A stretch of 6,440 bases of DNA from an uncultured Oscillospiraceae bacterium (GCA_949093475.1 CARXAY010000078.1:1-6440); one strand, 5' to 3'; positions 1 through 6,038 are shown, numbered from the stretch's first letter. Program-made: numbers and translations. The notes: generated from the letters alone by a model not told the origin.

Positions 1-17
1 TGCCCTTAACTACTACC

Positions 18-115
18 ACTCCGCCGCCCGGTTCCAGTCAAGGCCCGGCCCGCCCCTTCCCTCGGGGGGGCGGGCCGGTTCACTTTAGCCTTGACGGGGA
101 GCGGAGCGGCGGAGT
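18..115. repeat. Large nested inverted repeat downstream of the relaxase gene
   Basis: Three nested pairs of arms are perfectly complementary: 18-27 with 106-115 (10 bp, ACTCCGCCGC), 37-44 with 88-95 (8 bp, GTCAAGGC) and 45-56 with 67-78 (12 bp, CCGGCCCGCCCC). They form 30 base pairs in 98 nt, with an internal loop at 28-36/96-105, a one-sided bulge at 79-87 and a 10-nt terminal loop at 57-66. The structure begins 25 bp past the relaxase stop codon. No T-run follows on either strand, so it is not a classical intrinsic terminator. It could end or protect the relaxase mRNA, act as a folded single-strand DNA element in transfer (oriT part or lagging-strand start), or be a recombination site. The arms are certain; the role is not. 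Confidence 0.85.
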
Positions 116-139
116 ACCCTCCCACAAAGGGCAACGCCG

Positions 140-1483
140 CTACCTTTGGGGCGTGCGGTGTTTGTGTTTTGTCTGGGGCTTTTCCCTTTTGGGTGGGGGT
201 GCTGGCGGGATCGGTTCAAAGGCTTTCTGGCGGATGCGGGGGATGTCCGCCTCGATCCGGGCACATATCCGTAACTCCCGCCGTCTGCCCCGGATAGATC
301 GATTGATGGATTCGATTTCAGAAAGGAGTGTTTCATTGTCTGGGGCTTTTCGTTTCTGGCGGTAGAGGCCTGTTCGTTGTGTGGTGAGTGCGTCAAGGTC
401 GGCTTGGATGGCCCCCTCCAGCGTGTGGAGCTGGGCCTCGGTGTCGATGTGGTATTTCCACAACAAGTTGAATTGCTCCATGTAGCGGTCTAACTTGATG
501 ATCTCCTTCATCAGGTAGCGGCTCTTGCGTGGTGAAGATTTGGGTTTTCCCAGCTTGCCCAGCAGATAGAGATAGTGATAATACAACGCCCGAAAGCCTG
601 TCAGCTTCTTGGCCTTGCCCCGCATGGTATACCGCCGTTTGGGTGGGGCTGGTGGCCTATGGTAGAGCGGCGTCTGCTCATGCTCCCATATCCGCTGCCG
701 GATGGCTTCTTCGGTGTAGTTATCCCCCAGGGTTTTCAGCCTGACAAACCGCTCCTTGCCCGGTGGCCTCACCGCTATGTGCTGGCCCTGCTTGACCTCA
801 TACCCCTGCCGTTTCAGGTTGTCGATGAAATGATCAAACAGGAATGACCGGGTGATGGCGGCGTCCACATCCCGGCGGATCTGGCTGTACCATGTGGGCT
901 TACCTTTTTGCTCGGCCTCCCATGTATCGTAGCTCATGGTGCGGCCCTGCTCCGGGTGTTCAATAACGGACAGGCCATGCTCCCGGCACAGTTCGTCGGA
1001 AGTGCGCCGCATGAGGGCATAGGTGGCCTTGCAGTCGTTGAACTTCTTGCCGTCCACAAAGGAAACGGAGTTCAGCACAAAGTGGTTGTGGATATGCTCC
1101 TTGTCCAGATGGGTGGCAACTACCACTTGGAACCTGTCTCCCCACAGCCGCTTGGCAAGCTCCACTCCAATCTCATGGGCCTGCTCCGGCGTGACCTCCC
1201 CGGGAGCAAAGGATTGGTAGCCGTGAAAGGCCACGATCCCACCCTCCTTGCCAAACTGCCCCTTGACCATCTGCATTTCGTCCCTGGCGATAGCCGGAAC
1301 ACAGTTGACCCCGCTGACATACCGCTGTTCCTCGGTCTTATAGTCTTGAGTGGTGTAGTTCATCACATCCCGGAGGCCCTGCAAGTCCTCCGTGGTAAAT
1401 ACTGTGGTCTTGTCCGGGTTAACGGCATAGTCCACCACCCGGCCCAGGCTGCCCTTGACTTTCCAGATTGCCGTGGTCGCCAT
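140..1483 (-). CDS. MOBP-type relaxase (Relaxase/Mobilization nuclease domain)
   Basis: This 447-residue protein is the DNA strand-transferase that would nick the element at oriT, attach to the 5' end and lead the strand into the recipient. The N-terminal half has the family layout: an early tyrosine in a YxxxPxKT context (Y19, candidate nucleophile), then the metal-binding three-histidine motif HLDKEHIHNH at residues 125-134 (H125, H130, H132 with N133). After about residue 260 it turns strongly basic. Residues about 330-420 look helical or coiled-coil-like, and the end is proline- and lysine-rich. The length is normal for relaxases of clostridial integrative elements. The ATG overlaps the mobC stop as TGATG and has only a weak upstream GGAAAA, which points to translational coupling. 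Family assignment is firm; the catalytic tyrosine is inferred by position. Confidence 0.94.
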   Translation of the reverse strand: MATTAIWKVKGSLGRVVDYAVNPDKTTVFTTEDLQGLRDVMNYTTQDYKTEEQRYVSGVNCVPAIARDEMQMVKGQFGKEGGIVAFHGYQSFAPGEVTPEQAHEIGVELAKRLWGDRFQVVVATHLDKEHIHNHFVLNSVSFVDGKKFNDCKATYALMRRTSDELCREHGLSVIEHPEQGRTMSYDTWEAEQKGKPTWYSQIRRDVDAAITRSFLFDHFIDNLKRQGYEVKQGQHIAVRPPGKERFVRLKTLGDNYTEEAIRQRIWEHEQTPLYHRPPAPPKRRYTMRGKAKKLTGFRALYYHYLYLLGKLGKPKSSPRKSRYLMKEIIKLDRYMEQFNLLWKYHIDTEAQLHTLEGAIQADLDALTTQRTGLYRQKRKAPDNETLLSEIESINRSIRGRRRELRICARIEADIPRIRQKAFEPIPPAPPPKREKPQTKHKHRTPQR

Positions 1484-1743
1484 CAGTTGATTTTTTCCGG
1501 GGCGGTGGCCGCTTGCCGTAGGGTCAAAATCCCCTCTATCATTTCGCCATCCAGCCTACCGCCGTTTTCCAGCTTGCTCATCAGTTCAAAGAACACCTCT
1601 GGCGGGTATGCCTTGGGCACATAGCCCCGGATCAGCGTCCGCAGATAGGCGGACTGGCTCAACCTGGTTTTGGCGGTATAGCTTTTGAGCAACGCCATAT
1701 CCTCCGGACTTAACCGAATGGTCAGCGTCTTGGTTTTTCCCAT
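1483..1743 (-). CDS. mobC: MobC-like relaxosome accessory protein (ribbon-helix-helix)
   Basis: This 86-residue basic protein probably binds oriT DNA and helps load the relaxase. The N-terminus (KTLTIRLSPEDMALLKSYTA, about residues 4-23, followed by LSQSAYLRTLI) has the short beta strand and two helices of a ribbon-helix-helix DNA-binding fold, as in MobC-type proteins. The reading frame stays open upstream to an ATG at 1809. The start at 1743 is preferred because AAAGGAGG lies 5 bases upstream of it and the longer N-terminus would run through the hairpins at 1771-1817. The gene is second in the xis-mobC-relaxase operon and its stop overlaps the relaxase start. It is shorter than many MobC proteins, so other small RHH relaxosome proteins remain possible. 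Confidence 0.82.
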   Translation of the reverse strand: MGKTKTLTIRLSPEDMALLKSYTAKTRLSQSAYLRTLIRGYVPKAYPPEVFFELMSKLENGGRLDGEMIEGILTLRQAATAPEKIN

Positions 1744-1770
1744 TGACTTCCTCCTTTCTCCGTTGGGGTT

Positions 1771-1817
1771 GCAGGGGCTTGCCCCTGCCGTCCTTTGGAT
1801 TTGTGCCATACAAATCC
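1771..1817. other. Candidate oriT: two adjacent inverted repeats between xis and mobC
   Basis: Two perfect hairpins lie back to back: 1771-1778 with 1781-1788 (GCAGGGGC / GCCCCTGC) and 1797-1804 with 1810-1817 (GGATTTGT / ACAAATCC, 5-nt loop). A smaller 4-bp repeat (CTTG, four bases, CAAG) follows at about 1822-1833. The gap lies directly upstream of the relaxosome and relaxase genes, where mobilization modules often keep oriT with inverted repeats beside the nic site. In the mRNA the same hairpins could affect mobC expression. I recognise no nic consensus with certainty, so oriT is inferred from position and structure. Confidence 0.45.
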
Positions 1818-1843
1818 AGTGCTTGCTAACAAGTAGACAGGGG

Positions 1844-2047
1844 CTACCCGTCCCCGGTGTTGCGGTCGATCCACTGGGTCAGCTTGTCCTTGGGCACCAT
1901 GAGCCGTTTCCCGATCCGCAGGGTGGGAAAGCCCTTGCTGTGGATCAGGGCATAGGCCCCGGCTCTGGAAATACCCAACGCCCCGGCCAGCTCGTTGGCC
2001 GTCAGCATGGCGGGCAGCTCGTCAAAATTGCGGTAGTCAGTTTTCAA
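1844..2047 (-). CDS. xis: Excisionase-family DNA-binding protein (HTH_17, MerR-like)
   Basis: This small protein (67 residues from the TTG start) would bend DNA at the attachment sites and bias the integrase towards excision; related proteins also act as transcription regulators. Residues about 14-63 match the helix-turn-helix excisionase pattern: LTANELAGALGISRAGAYAL, then the wing and exit FPTLRIGKRLMVPKDKLTQW. The frame extends upstream to an ATG at 2083, but AAAGGAGG ends 7 bases before the TTG at 2047, so TTG is the likely start. The gene leads the minus-strand mob operon and is opposite in orientation to the integrase, which would couple excision to DNA processing. Assignment as excisionase rather than another small HTH regulator rests on the neighbouring integrase. 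Confidence 0.82.
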   Translation of the reverse strand: MKTDYRNFDELPAMLTANELAGALGISRAGAYALIHSKGFPTLRIGKRLMVPKDKLTQWIDRNTGDG

Positions 2048-2114
2048 ATGCGTGCCTCCTTTCCGTGATGGGATTTCATTCACTTCTATCTCGTTTGATC
2101 TCCTTTTCTGTTGC

Positions 2115-2142
2115 GTGATATGATACTGAAATGTTATATCAC
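2115..2142. promoter_or_regulatory. Candidate operator: inverted repeat over the xis promoter -10
   Basis: GTGATAT at 2115-2121 and ATATCAC at 2136-2142 form a perfect 7-bp inverted repeat, about 21 bp centre to centre, or two helical turns. The right arm overlaps the proposed -10 of the mob operon. A further GTGATA occurs at 2221-2226 near the plus-strand promoter, so one repressor could control both directions. No repressor gene is obvious in the window unless the xis-like or zinc-knuckle protein serves. Confidence 0.35.
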
Positions 2143-2159
2143 CAGATATTTCCAGTCAA
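2131..2159 (-). promoter_or_regulatory. Putative sigma-A promoter of the xis-mobC-relaxase operon
   Basis: On the minus strand TTGACT (2159-2154) is followed after 17 bases by TAACAT (2136-2131). The -35 matches TTGACA at five of six bases; the -10 is a weaker match, with TATAAC overlapping it. The site lies about 85 bases upstream of the xis TTG start, the only obvious place for an operon promoter. Confidence 0.5.
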
Positions 2160-2179
2160 GCAGAATCGTTCGCCTTGTT

Positions 2180-2223
2180 TTGACAGGATATTTTTTGACA
2201 AACTGCTATATTTGTGCTATGTG
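2180..2223 (+). promoter_or_regulatory. Putative promoter(s) of the zinc-knuckle gene and integrase
   Basis: Two perfect TTGACA hexamers occur at 2180-2185 and 2195-2200. The first has TGCTAT at 2204-2209 after 18 bases; the second has TATGTG at 2218-2223 after 17 bases. Neither -10 is strong. The stretch is A+T-rich and ends about 45 bases before the next start codon. It drives away from the mob operon, making 2048-2267 a divergent control region. Confidence 0.45.
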
Positions 2224-2267
2224 ATAGGATTTTCTTCCAAGCTATGACGGAAAGAGAGGGCTTGCCT

Positions 2268-3107
2268 ATGCCAACGCTGAACTTCACCCACTTCTCCGGG
2301 GCGGTGCCCAGGTACAACGGTTATACGTTGGAGCAGACAGACGGTGTGCTATACCTCGTCCCAAAGTCTCTGGCGGTACGGCGGTATGACCCCTTTGGGG
2401 ATGTGGATAGTTTGTTGTTGGACGTGGTACAGACCGGGGCGGTGGTAGCCAACTGTGAGCCGTTCCTGGACTACTGCCTGGCCCACAAGATACTGCCCCT
2501 CCAAGATGTGGACTTCTGGCGGTGCGGGGACTTCTTTACGGCACGGCCAGACGATGCCCAGCCTATCTTGGACGCTCTGCTGGCCTTTGCGGGGAAGTAC
2601 GGACTTCCCCTATGGGAGCCGATAACCACCACCTACCCCGCCCGGTATGCCCTGCGGTGTATGGCTCTGCACCCGGACGTGGACGATGATGTAAGCCACA
2701 TGATGGTCTACGAGGCCACCAAACGAGCCTGCACGCCCACAGGGGCCGTCCCGGCCTGTACTCTGGCCCTGACCCTGCTGGACTTCTATCTCCGCTTTAT
2801 GGAGGGGATAGGCGGCCCACAATTCTCCATTCGCAACGCCGAGTGGATGATGGGCTACGGACAGCAAAAAACACCTGAGCTATACGCCCAGGTGTATGAC
2901 CTCTCCACTTGTATCAACTTGGCCTATGTCCAGTTCTCCGCCGGGGAGGGTAAGACCATCCGCCAATGTAAAAACTGCGGAAAATTCTTCATCTCCACCG
3001 ACTGGCGAAGTGAATACTGCTCCCCCAACTGCCGGGGAGCCTATAACTCAAAAATGACACGCAAAAGGGTAAAGGAGCGGAAAGAGAGAGAACAAGCGAA
3101 AATTTGA
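2268..3107 (+). CDS. Protein with C-terminal four-cysteine zinc knuckle (DUF6076-like)
   Basis: The function is unknown. The 279-residue protein has a large N-terminal region without a motif I recognise. Its C-terminal domain has C234, C237, C251 and C255 (CX2C-X13-CX3C), fitting one zinc ion, followed by a very basic tail (KMTRKRVKERKEREQAKI). The layout resembles DUF6076 proteins, which occur next to integrases in clostridial elements; I give that from memory. No signal peptide or membrane segment is seen, so it is probably a cytoplasmic nucleic-acid-binding protein. The start at 2268 is chosen because GAGAGG lies 8 bases upstream; a GTG at 2214 and an ATG at 2244 lack such a site. It ends 69 bp before the integrase, likely cotranscribed with it, so a role in regulating excision or integration is plausible but unproven. 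Confidence 0.72.
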   Translation: MPTLNFTHFSGAVPRYNGYTLEQTDGVLYLVPKSLAVRRYDPFGDVDSLLLDVVQTGAVVANCEPFLDYCLAHKILPLQDVDFWRCGDFFTARPDDAQPILDALLAFAGKYGLPLWEPITTTYPARYALRCMALHPDVDDDVSHMMVYEATKRACTPTGAVPACTLALTLLDFYLRFMEGIGGPQFSIRNAEWMMGYGQQKTPELYAQVYDLSTCINLAYVQFSAGEGKTIRQCKNCGKFFISTDWRSEYCSPNCRGAYNSKMTRKRVKERKEREQAKI

Positions 3108-3176
3108 CCGTTCTACCGGAAGACGGTACAATATTGGTATCACGGTAGGGCTGATTCATGCCCGGAAAGGAGAAAT

Positions 3177-4352
3177 ATGCCACGCAAGGGCAAGAAAAAC
3201 GCGCAGGGTGCGGGAACCATCCGCAAACGCACAGATGGCCGCTGGGAGGCCCGGTTCACCACGGGCTTTGACCCGGTCACTGGAAAACAAATTCAGAAGT
3301 CCATCTATGGCAAGAGCCAAAAGGAAGTCCGGGAAAAGCTGACCCAGATCACGGCGGAGTTGGACGAGGGCACCTACACAGAACCGTCCAAGTTGCCCCT
3401 CTCCGGCTGGCTGGACACCTGGCTCGCCGAGTACATCGGCAGCACAAAGCCCCACACCAAGAAGTCCTATGAGGCCACCATTGAAAACCACATCAAGCCC
3501 GCCTTGGGCAGGAAGGCCCTCCGGGAGCTGACCCCTGTTCATATCCAGCAGTTCATCAACCATCTGGAAAACAAAAAGACTGACGGCAAGCCCCTTAACC
3601 CAAAAACGGTCAAGAACATTCACGGCGTTCTGCACAGCGCCTTGCAGCAGGCCGTCCGCATTGGCTATCTGAAGGTCAATCCCGCCAGCCTGACCATCCT
3701 CCCAAAGCGGTCAAGGGCGGAGATCACGCCGCTGAAGGATCAGCAGGTAGGGCAATTTCTCGCCGCTATTAAAGGGCATGAATTTGAATACCTCTACTTG
3801 GTAGACCTGTTTACAGGTGTTCGGCAGAGCGAGCTTTTGGGACTGAAATGGGAGGACATCGACTTTGAGCAAGGGGCTATCACCATCCGCCGTCAGCTTC
3901 AATTCCTGGGCCGAAAATATGGAGGCTACCAGTTCACCACTCCAAAAAACAACAAGACCCGCCAGATCATCCCTGCTTAATTTGTGATGAACGTCCTCCG
4001 CCAGCAGCGGCGCCGTCAGCTTGAAATGCGGCTCAAGGCCGGGGCAACTTGGAACAACAGCGACGACCTGGTGTTCACCGACGCGCTGGGCAACCACTTG
4101 AAGCACGATTTGATCTACCGCCACCTCAAACGTATCTTTACCCAAATGGGTATCCCCTCCCTGCGCTTCCACGATTTACGCCACTCCTACGCTGTGTTAT
4201 CCATACAAGCCGGAGATGACATCAAAACCATTCAAGAAAATTTGGGCCACTACTCGGCGGCGTTTACCTTAGACGTGTACGGCCATGTGACCGAGCAAAT
4301 GAAGCGGGACAGCTCGGAGCGGATGGACCTCTATATACAAAAATACTGTTAA
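3177..4352 (+). pseudogene. int: Tyrosine recombinase/integrase interrupted by an in-frame TAA
   Basis: The intact 391-codon gene would encode a Tn916/lambda-type integrase that joins the element to its attachment site. The pieces in order are an N-terminal arm-binding domain (about 1-60), a SAM-like core-binding domain (about 75-170) and the catalytic domain. Catalytic residues can be read by codon: R216 (GVRQSE), hairpin lysine near K257, H332 and R335 (HDLRHSY), H358 (GHYS) and Y368 (DVYGH). A single TAA at 3978-3980 (codon 268) splits it, with no frameshift. The first piece lacks HxxR and the tyrosine. The second has GTG/ATG at 3984/3987 but no ribosome binding site. AAAGGAG lies 4 bases before the ATG at 3177. 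It is probably a recently inactivated gene; a sequencing error would make it functional. Confidence 0.92.
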
Positions 4353-4377
4353 CATACTGTTAATGCCAGCAATCAAT

Positions 4378-4409
4378 AAGGGTCAGCGTAAGGGTCAAGC
4401 CAAAGGTAA
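4378..4409. repeat. Three 12-bp-spaced direct repeats, candidate integrase arm sites
   Basis: AAGGGTCA at 4378-4385 recurs exactly at 4390-4397 and as AAAGGTAA at 4402-4409, with a strict 12-bp period. The array lies 25 bp after the integrase stop and about 80 bp before the tRNA 3' half. Direct repeats bound by the integrase N-terminal domain sit in this position in Tn916-like and lambda-like elements. The arm-site role is inferred. Confidence 0.55.
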
Positions 4410-4442
4410 AAATCACAATTTCAGGCCAAAAGCAGGGGAAGC

Positions 4443-4483
4443 AAAAGGAAAGTCCTGCAATTCATAACGAATCGCAGGACTTT
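4443..4483 (-). terminator. Terminator-like hairpin downstream of the tRNA-Arg 3' half
   Basis: AAAGTCCTGC at 4449-4458 pairs perfectly with GCAGGACTTT at 4474-4483. Inside, after one mismatch, ATTC (4460-4463) pairs with GAAT (4469-4472). On the minus strand the stem is followed by TTTCCTTTT, a usable U-rich tract, and it begins 4 bases after the tRNA CCA. On the plus strand, where it could end integrase transcription, only a TTT follows. Confidence 0.6.
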
Positions 4484-4486
4484 ACG

Positions 4487-4531
4487 TGGTACGCCCGAAG
4501 GGACTCGAACCCCCAACATTCAGAACCGGAA
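4487..4531 (-). other. Attachment-site core: 3' half of tRNA-Arg(CCG)
   Basis: Read on the minus strand, the 45 bases fit standard tRNA numbering from position 32 to the CCA end. They give the anticodon loop TTCCGGT (anticodon CCG, U33 present), a 3' anticodon strand, a 5-base variable loop, a T arm of GGGGG-TTCGAGT-CCCTT, acceptor strand CGGGCGT, discriminator A and encoded CCA. The expected 5' half is missing. Only the three inner anticodon-stem pairs remain possible upstream, and there is no D arm or well-placed ACGCCCG acceptor strand. Integrases of this kind commonly use tRNA 3' halves as cores, with the crossover in or near the anticodon loop. It is therefore read as an att core, not a working tRNA. 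Arginine identity comes from the anticodon. Confidence 0.75.
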
Positions 4532-4691
4532 CCTCCCCCGGTACATGATACGGCCTGTTATCGGGTGCTATCAAGTGCCGTCACGTCCGGCCCAAAAGCT
4601 CGTCAAACGGTTGCGCCACAAGCGTTTCAGAAATTAGCCCGAAAAAGCGTTGAAAACACTGACATTCAGAATTGGCCCGTCAAAATCCGAT

Positions 4692-4719
4692 TTTGCGGAA
4701 GTTTGCGGGACATTTGCGG
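4692..4719. repeat. Three phased TTTGCGG direct repeats
   Basis: TTTGCGG occurs at 4692-4698, 4702-4708 and 4713-4719, spaced 10 and 11 bp so that all copies face the same side of the helix. The last two extend to TTTGCGGGAC. Such phasing suggests protein binding, perhaps by integrase or excisionase in the arm opposite the 12-bp repeats. Function is inferred. Confidence 0.6.
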
Positions 4720-4748
4720 GACGCAACGGGCGGGTTGTCTACCATCTG

Positions 4749-4796
4749 TACTACCCATAGAGCGGTTTGCCAATATGGACTCTTGCGTGGGTAGTA
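4749..4796. repeat. 9-bp inverted repeat downstream of the DUF3800 gene
   Basis: TACTACCCA at 4749-4757 and TGGGTAGTA at 4788-4796 are perfect inverse complements around a 30-base loop. The repeat lies 40 bp beyond the DUF3800 stop codon and has no adjacent T-run on the minus strand, so a standard terminator is doubtful. It also marks the border between G+C-rich attachment DNA and the A+T-rich gene. Confidence 0.45.
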
Positions 4797-4835
4797 TTTG
4801 TTCTTTTACAAAGCATTATAATTTTTGTGTGGAGA

Positions 4836-6038
4836 TCAGTCAAAATACTTTTTATACTTTAAGAAAGCAGGATCATCTAATACATCCAGTCTATTCTCTG
4901 TGCTTTGTAGAATGAGGTTTCTACATATCTCCATGCGATGTAGCATTGGAGAAACAATAGTATGGGATTGGTTTAAGTATGTCGTAATATCATCCGCACA
5001 TATTGGAATCTTATATCCATGCGAGCAACTAGCAATAACAACTCCTTTATCACGAAGTGGGGCAACCACTTGTCGATACAAAAAGTTCCTAGGAACCCTA
5101 CGTTCTATATGTTGTTGTATGACTGACAAAAGTTGATGGGAAGAAACGTAGTGAAGTGGGTCAACATTTTGAACATGGAATAATAGATACTTCAAAAAGG
5201 CAACTTGTGCGCGGACATCTTCAGCTTCATTATCCCTATTACATCCGATAAAATCCGTAGCGCACTTTATTGCTAAAGAATAAATATTCATATCAAATTT
5301 CTGCATTGTCGCAGACGTAGTGCCCCAATATGGCTTTCCCTCAAAAGGGAAATACTCAACAGTTAGAATTTTTGCCTTGAGCATCTCCATATAATTTGGA
5401 GCATTTTCATTGCTCAAACAATGCCCTATTGACCCACCGACCATATCAGCTAATTGAATCAATAGTTCATCCTTGCTATCGCAATAGTCAAAGTCATACT
5501 CATTAAACAGATTTTGTTGTGGGCGTCGGTCTGCAATGTATTGTCGGAAAGCCTCTTGAAACTCACTGCTCCCTACTTCATCTTCAATAATCTTTAACTT
5601 AGGGTAAACGTGGTAAAGAGCCTCGTATAAATATCGATGCAAATACTTAATAAATGTTTGCTTATACTGGGTCAGCGGTGATTTCTCAACAAACTTCTGC
5701 TTATCAGCAATCAACAAAATAACATGAAAATCTATACACAAAAGCTGTGAAAGAATACGATTGCGGCGAGTGTAGTTGTTCCCCACATGGCTAGATTTCA
5801 TCTCTGTATTTGCAAGCCCGTTGTCATTTTTAACTTTGGATACAGCGGCGTGCAAAGAGTCCAAAGTGCTATCATCTGCAATGACGGCACATAAAATATA
5901 ATACTTGGAAGCCCCTTGTGAAGAAAAATCAAACCCGAAACTCCCAAATTCATCAATATATGCTGTTCTTCCGGGAATATGTTTAATGGTGTCTCGCACA
6001 GTGAGATCATCGAAGGAAAGTTGACCTGACGGCTCCAT
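4836..6038 (-). CDS. DUF3800 protein with C-terminal winged-helix-like extension
   Basis: The biochemical function is unknown. Residues about 25-205 match the DUF3800 pattern: AYIDEFGSFGFDF at 26-38 with the acidic pair D29-E30, MKSSHV at 80-85, an acidic site at E152-D153-E154, and DSKDELLIQLADMVGG at 187-202 ending in the conserved D198. These spread acidic residues suit a predicted RNase H-like metal-dependent nuclease fold, which is a family-level prediction. Residues about 290-355 (HYVSSHQLLSVIQQHI through the GYKIP turn) look like a winged-helix module, then a helical tail, giving 400 residues in all. AAGGGGGA upstream of ATG 6038 supports the start. The gene follows doc by 55 bp on the same strand but is much more A+T-rich than its neighbours, suggesting separate acquisition. 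DUF3800 genes are often found in defence or mobile contexts, so a defence role is possible. Confidence 0.82.
   Translation of the reverse strand: MEPSGQLSFDDLTVRDTIKHIPGRTAYIDEFGSFGFDFSSQGASKYYILCAVIADDSTLDSLHAAVSKVKNDNGLANTEMKSSHVGNNYTRRNRILSQLLCIDFHVILLIADKQKFVEKSPLTQYKQTFIKYLHRYLYEALYHVYPKLKIIEDEVGSSEFQEAFRQYIADRRPQQNLFNEYDFDYCDSKDELLIQLADMVGGSIGHCLSNENAPNYMEMLKAKILTVEYFPFEGKPYWGTTSATMQKFDMNIYSLAIKCATDFIGCNRDNEAEDVRAQVAFLKYLLFHVQNVDPLHYVSSHQLLSVIQQHIERRVPRNFLYRQVVAPLRDKGVVIASCSHGYKIPICADDITTYLNQSHTIVSPMLHRMEICRNLILQSTENRLDVLDDPAFLKYKKYFD

Larger units (their letters stand above)
4532..4835. other. Gene-free attachment flank between the tRNA half and the DUF3800 gene
   Basis: No convincing gene is seen in these 304 bases. 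A plus-strand frame at 4565-4915 is open, but it has no ribosome binding site and no recognisable protein, and it runs into the DUF3800 gene on the opposite strand. The stretch holds a second partial copy of the tRNA anticodon-arm sequence (4662-4675), three TTTGCGG repeats (4692-4719) and a 9-bp inverted repeat (4749-4796). Composition shifts from G+C-rich to A+T-rich at about 4740-4800. It fits the second arm of an attachment site followed by the start of newly acquired DNA. Confidence 0.55.

Noticed and set aside
18..115. Simple rho-independent terminator of the relaxase operon
   Set aside because: No T-run follows the stems on the minus strand, and three nested arms exceed a usual terminator.
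908..1624. 238-codon plus-strand open frame
   Set aside because: It is the mirror of the relaxase and mobC genes; the minus-strand products have clear family motifs and this one does not.
3978..3980. Programmed readthrough or recoding of the integrase TAA
   Set aside because: TAA is not the usual codon for selenocysteine or pyrrolysine, no recoding hairpin or slippery site is evident, and single-site loss is simpler.
3984..4352. Second integrase piece as an independent small recombinase
   Set aside because: It has HxxR and tyrosine but lacks the first catalytic arginine and lysine, and there is no ribosome binding site before GTG 3984 or ATG 3987.
4487..4568. A complete tRNA using GCACCCG at about 4562-4568 as the 5' acceptor strand
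   Set aside because: The acceptor would have an A-C mismatch, the spacing to the anticodon stem is about 6 bases too long, there is no D arm, and the outer anticodon-stem pairs fail. Only the 3' half is tRNA-like.
4692..4719. CRISPR-like array
   Set aside because: The units are 7 bp with 3-4 bp between them; there are no spacers and no cas genes.
4565..4915. 116-codon plus-strand open frame
   Set aside because: It has no ribosome binding site, no recognisable protein, crosses the att repeats and overlaps the well-supported DUF3800 gene on the other strand.
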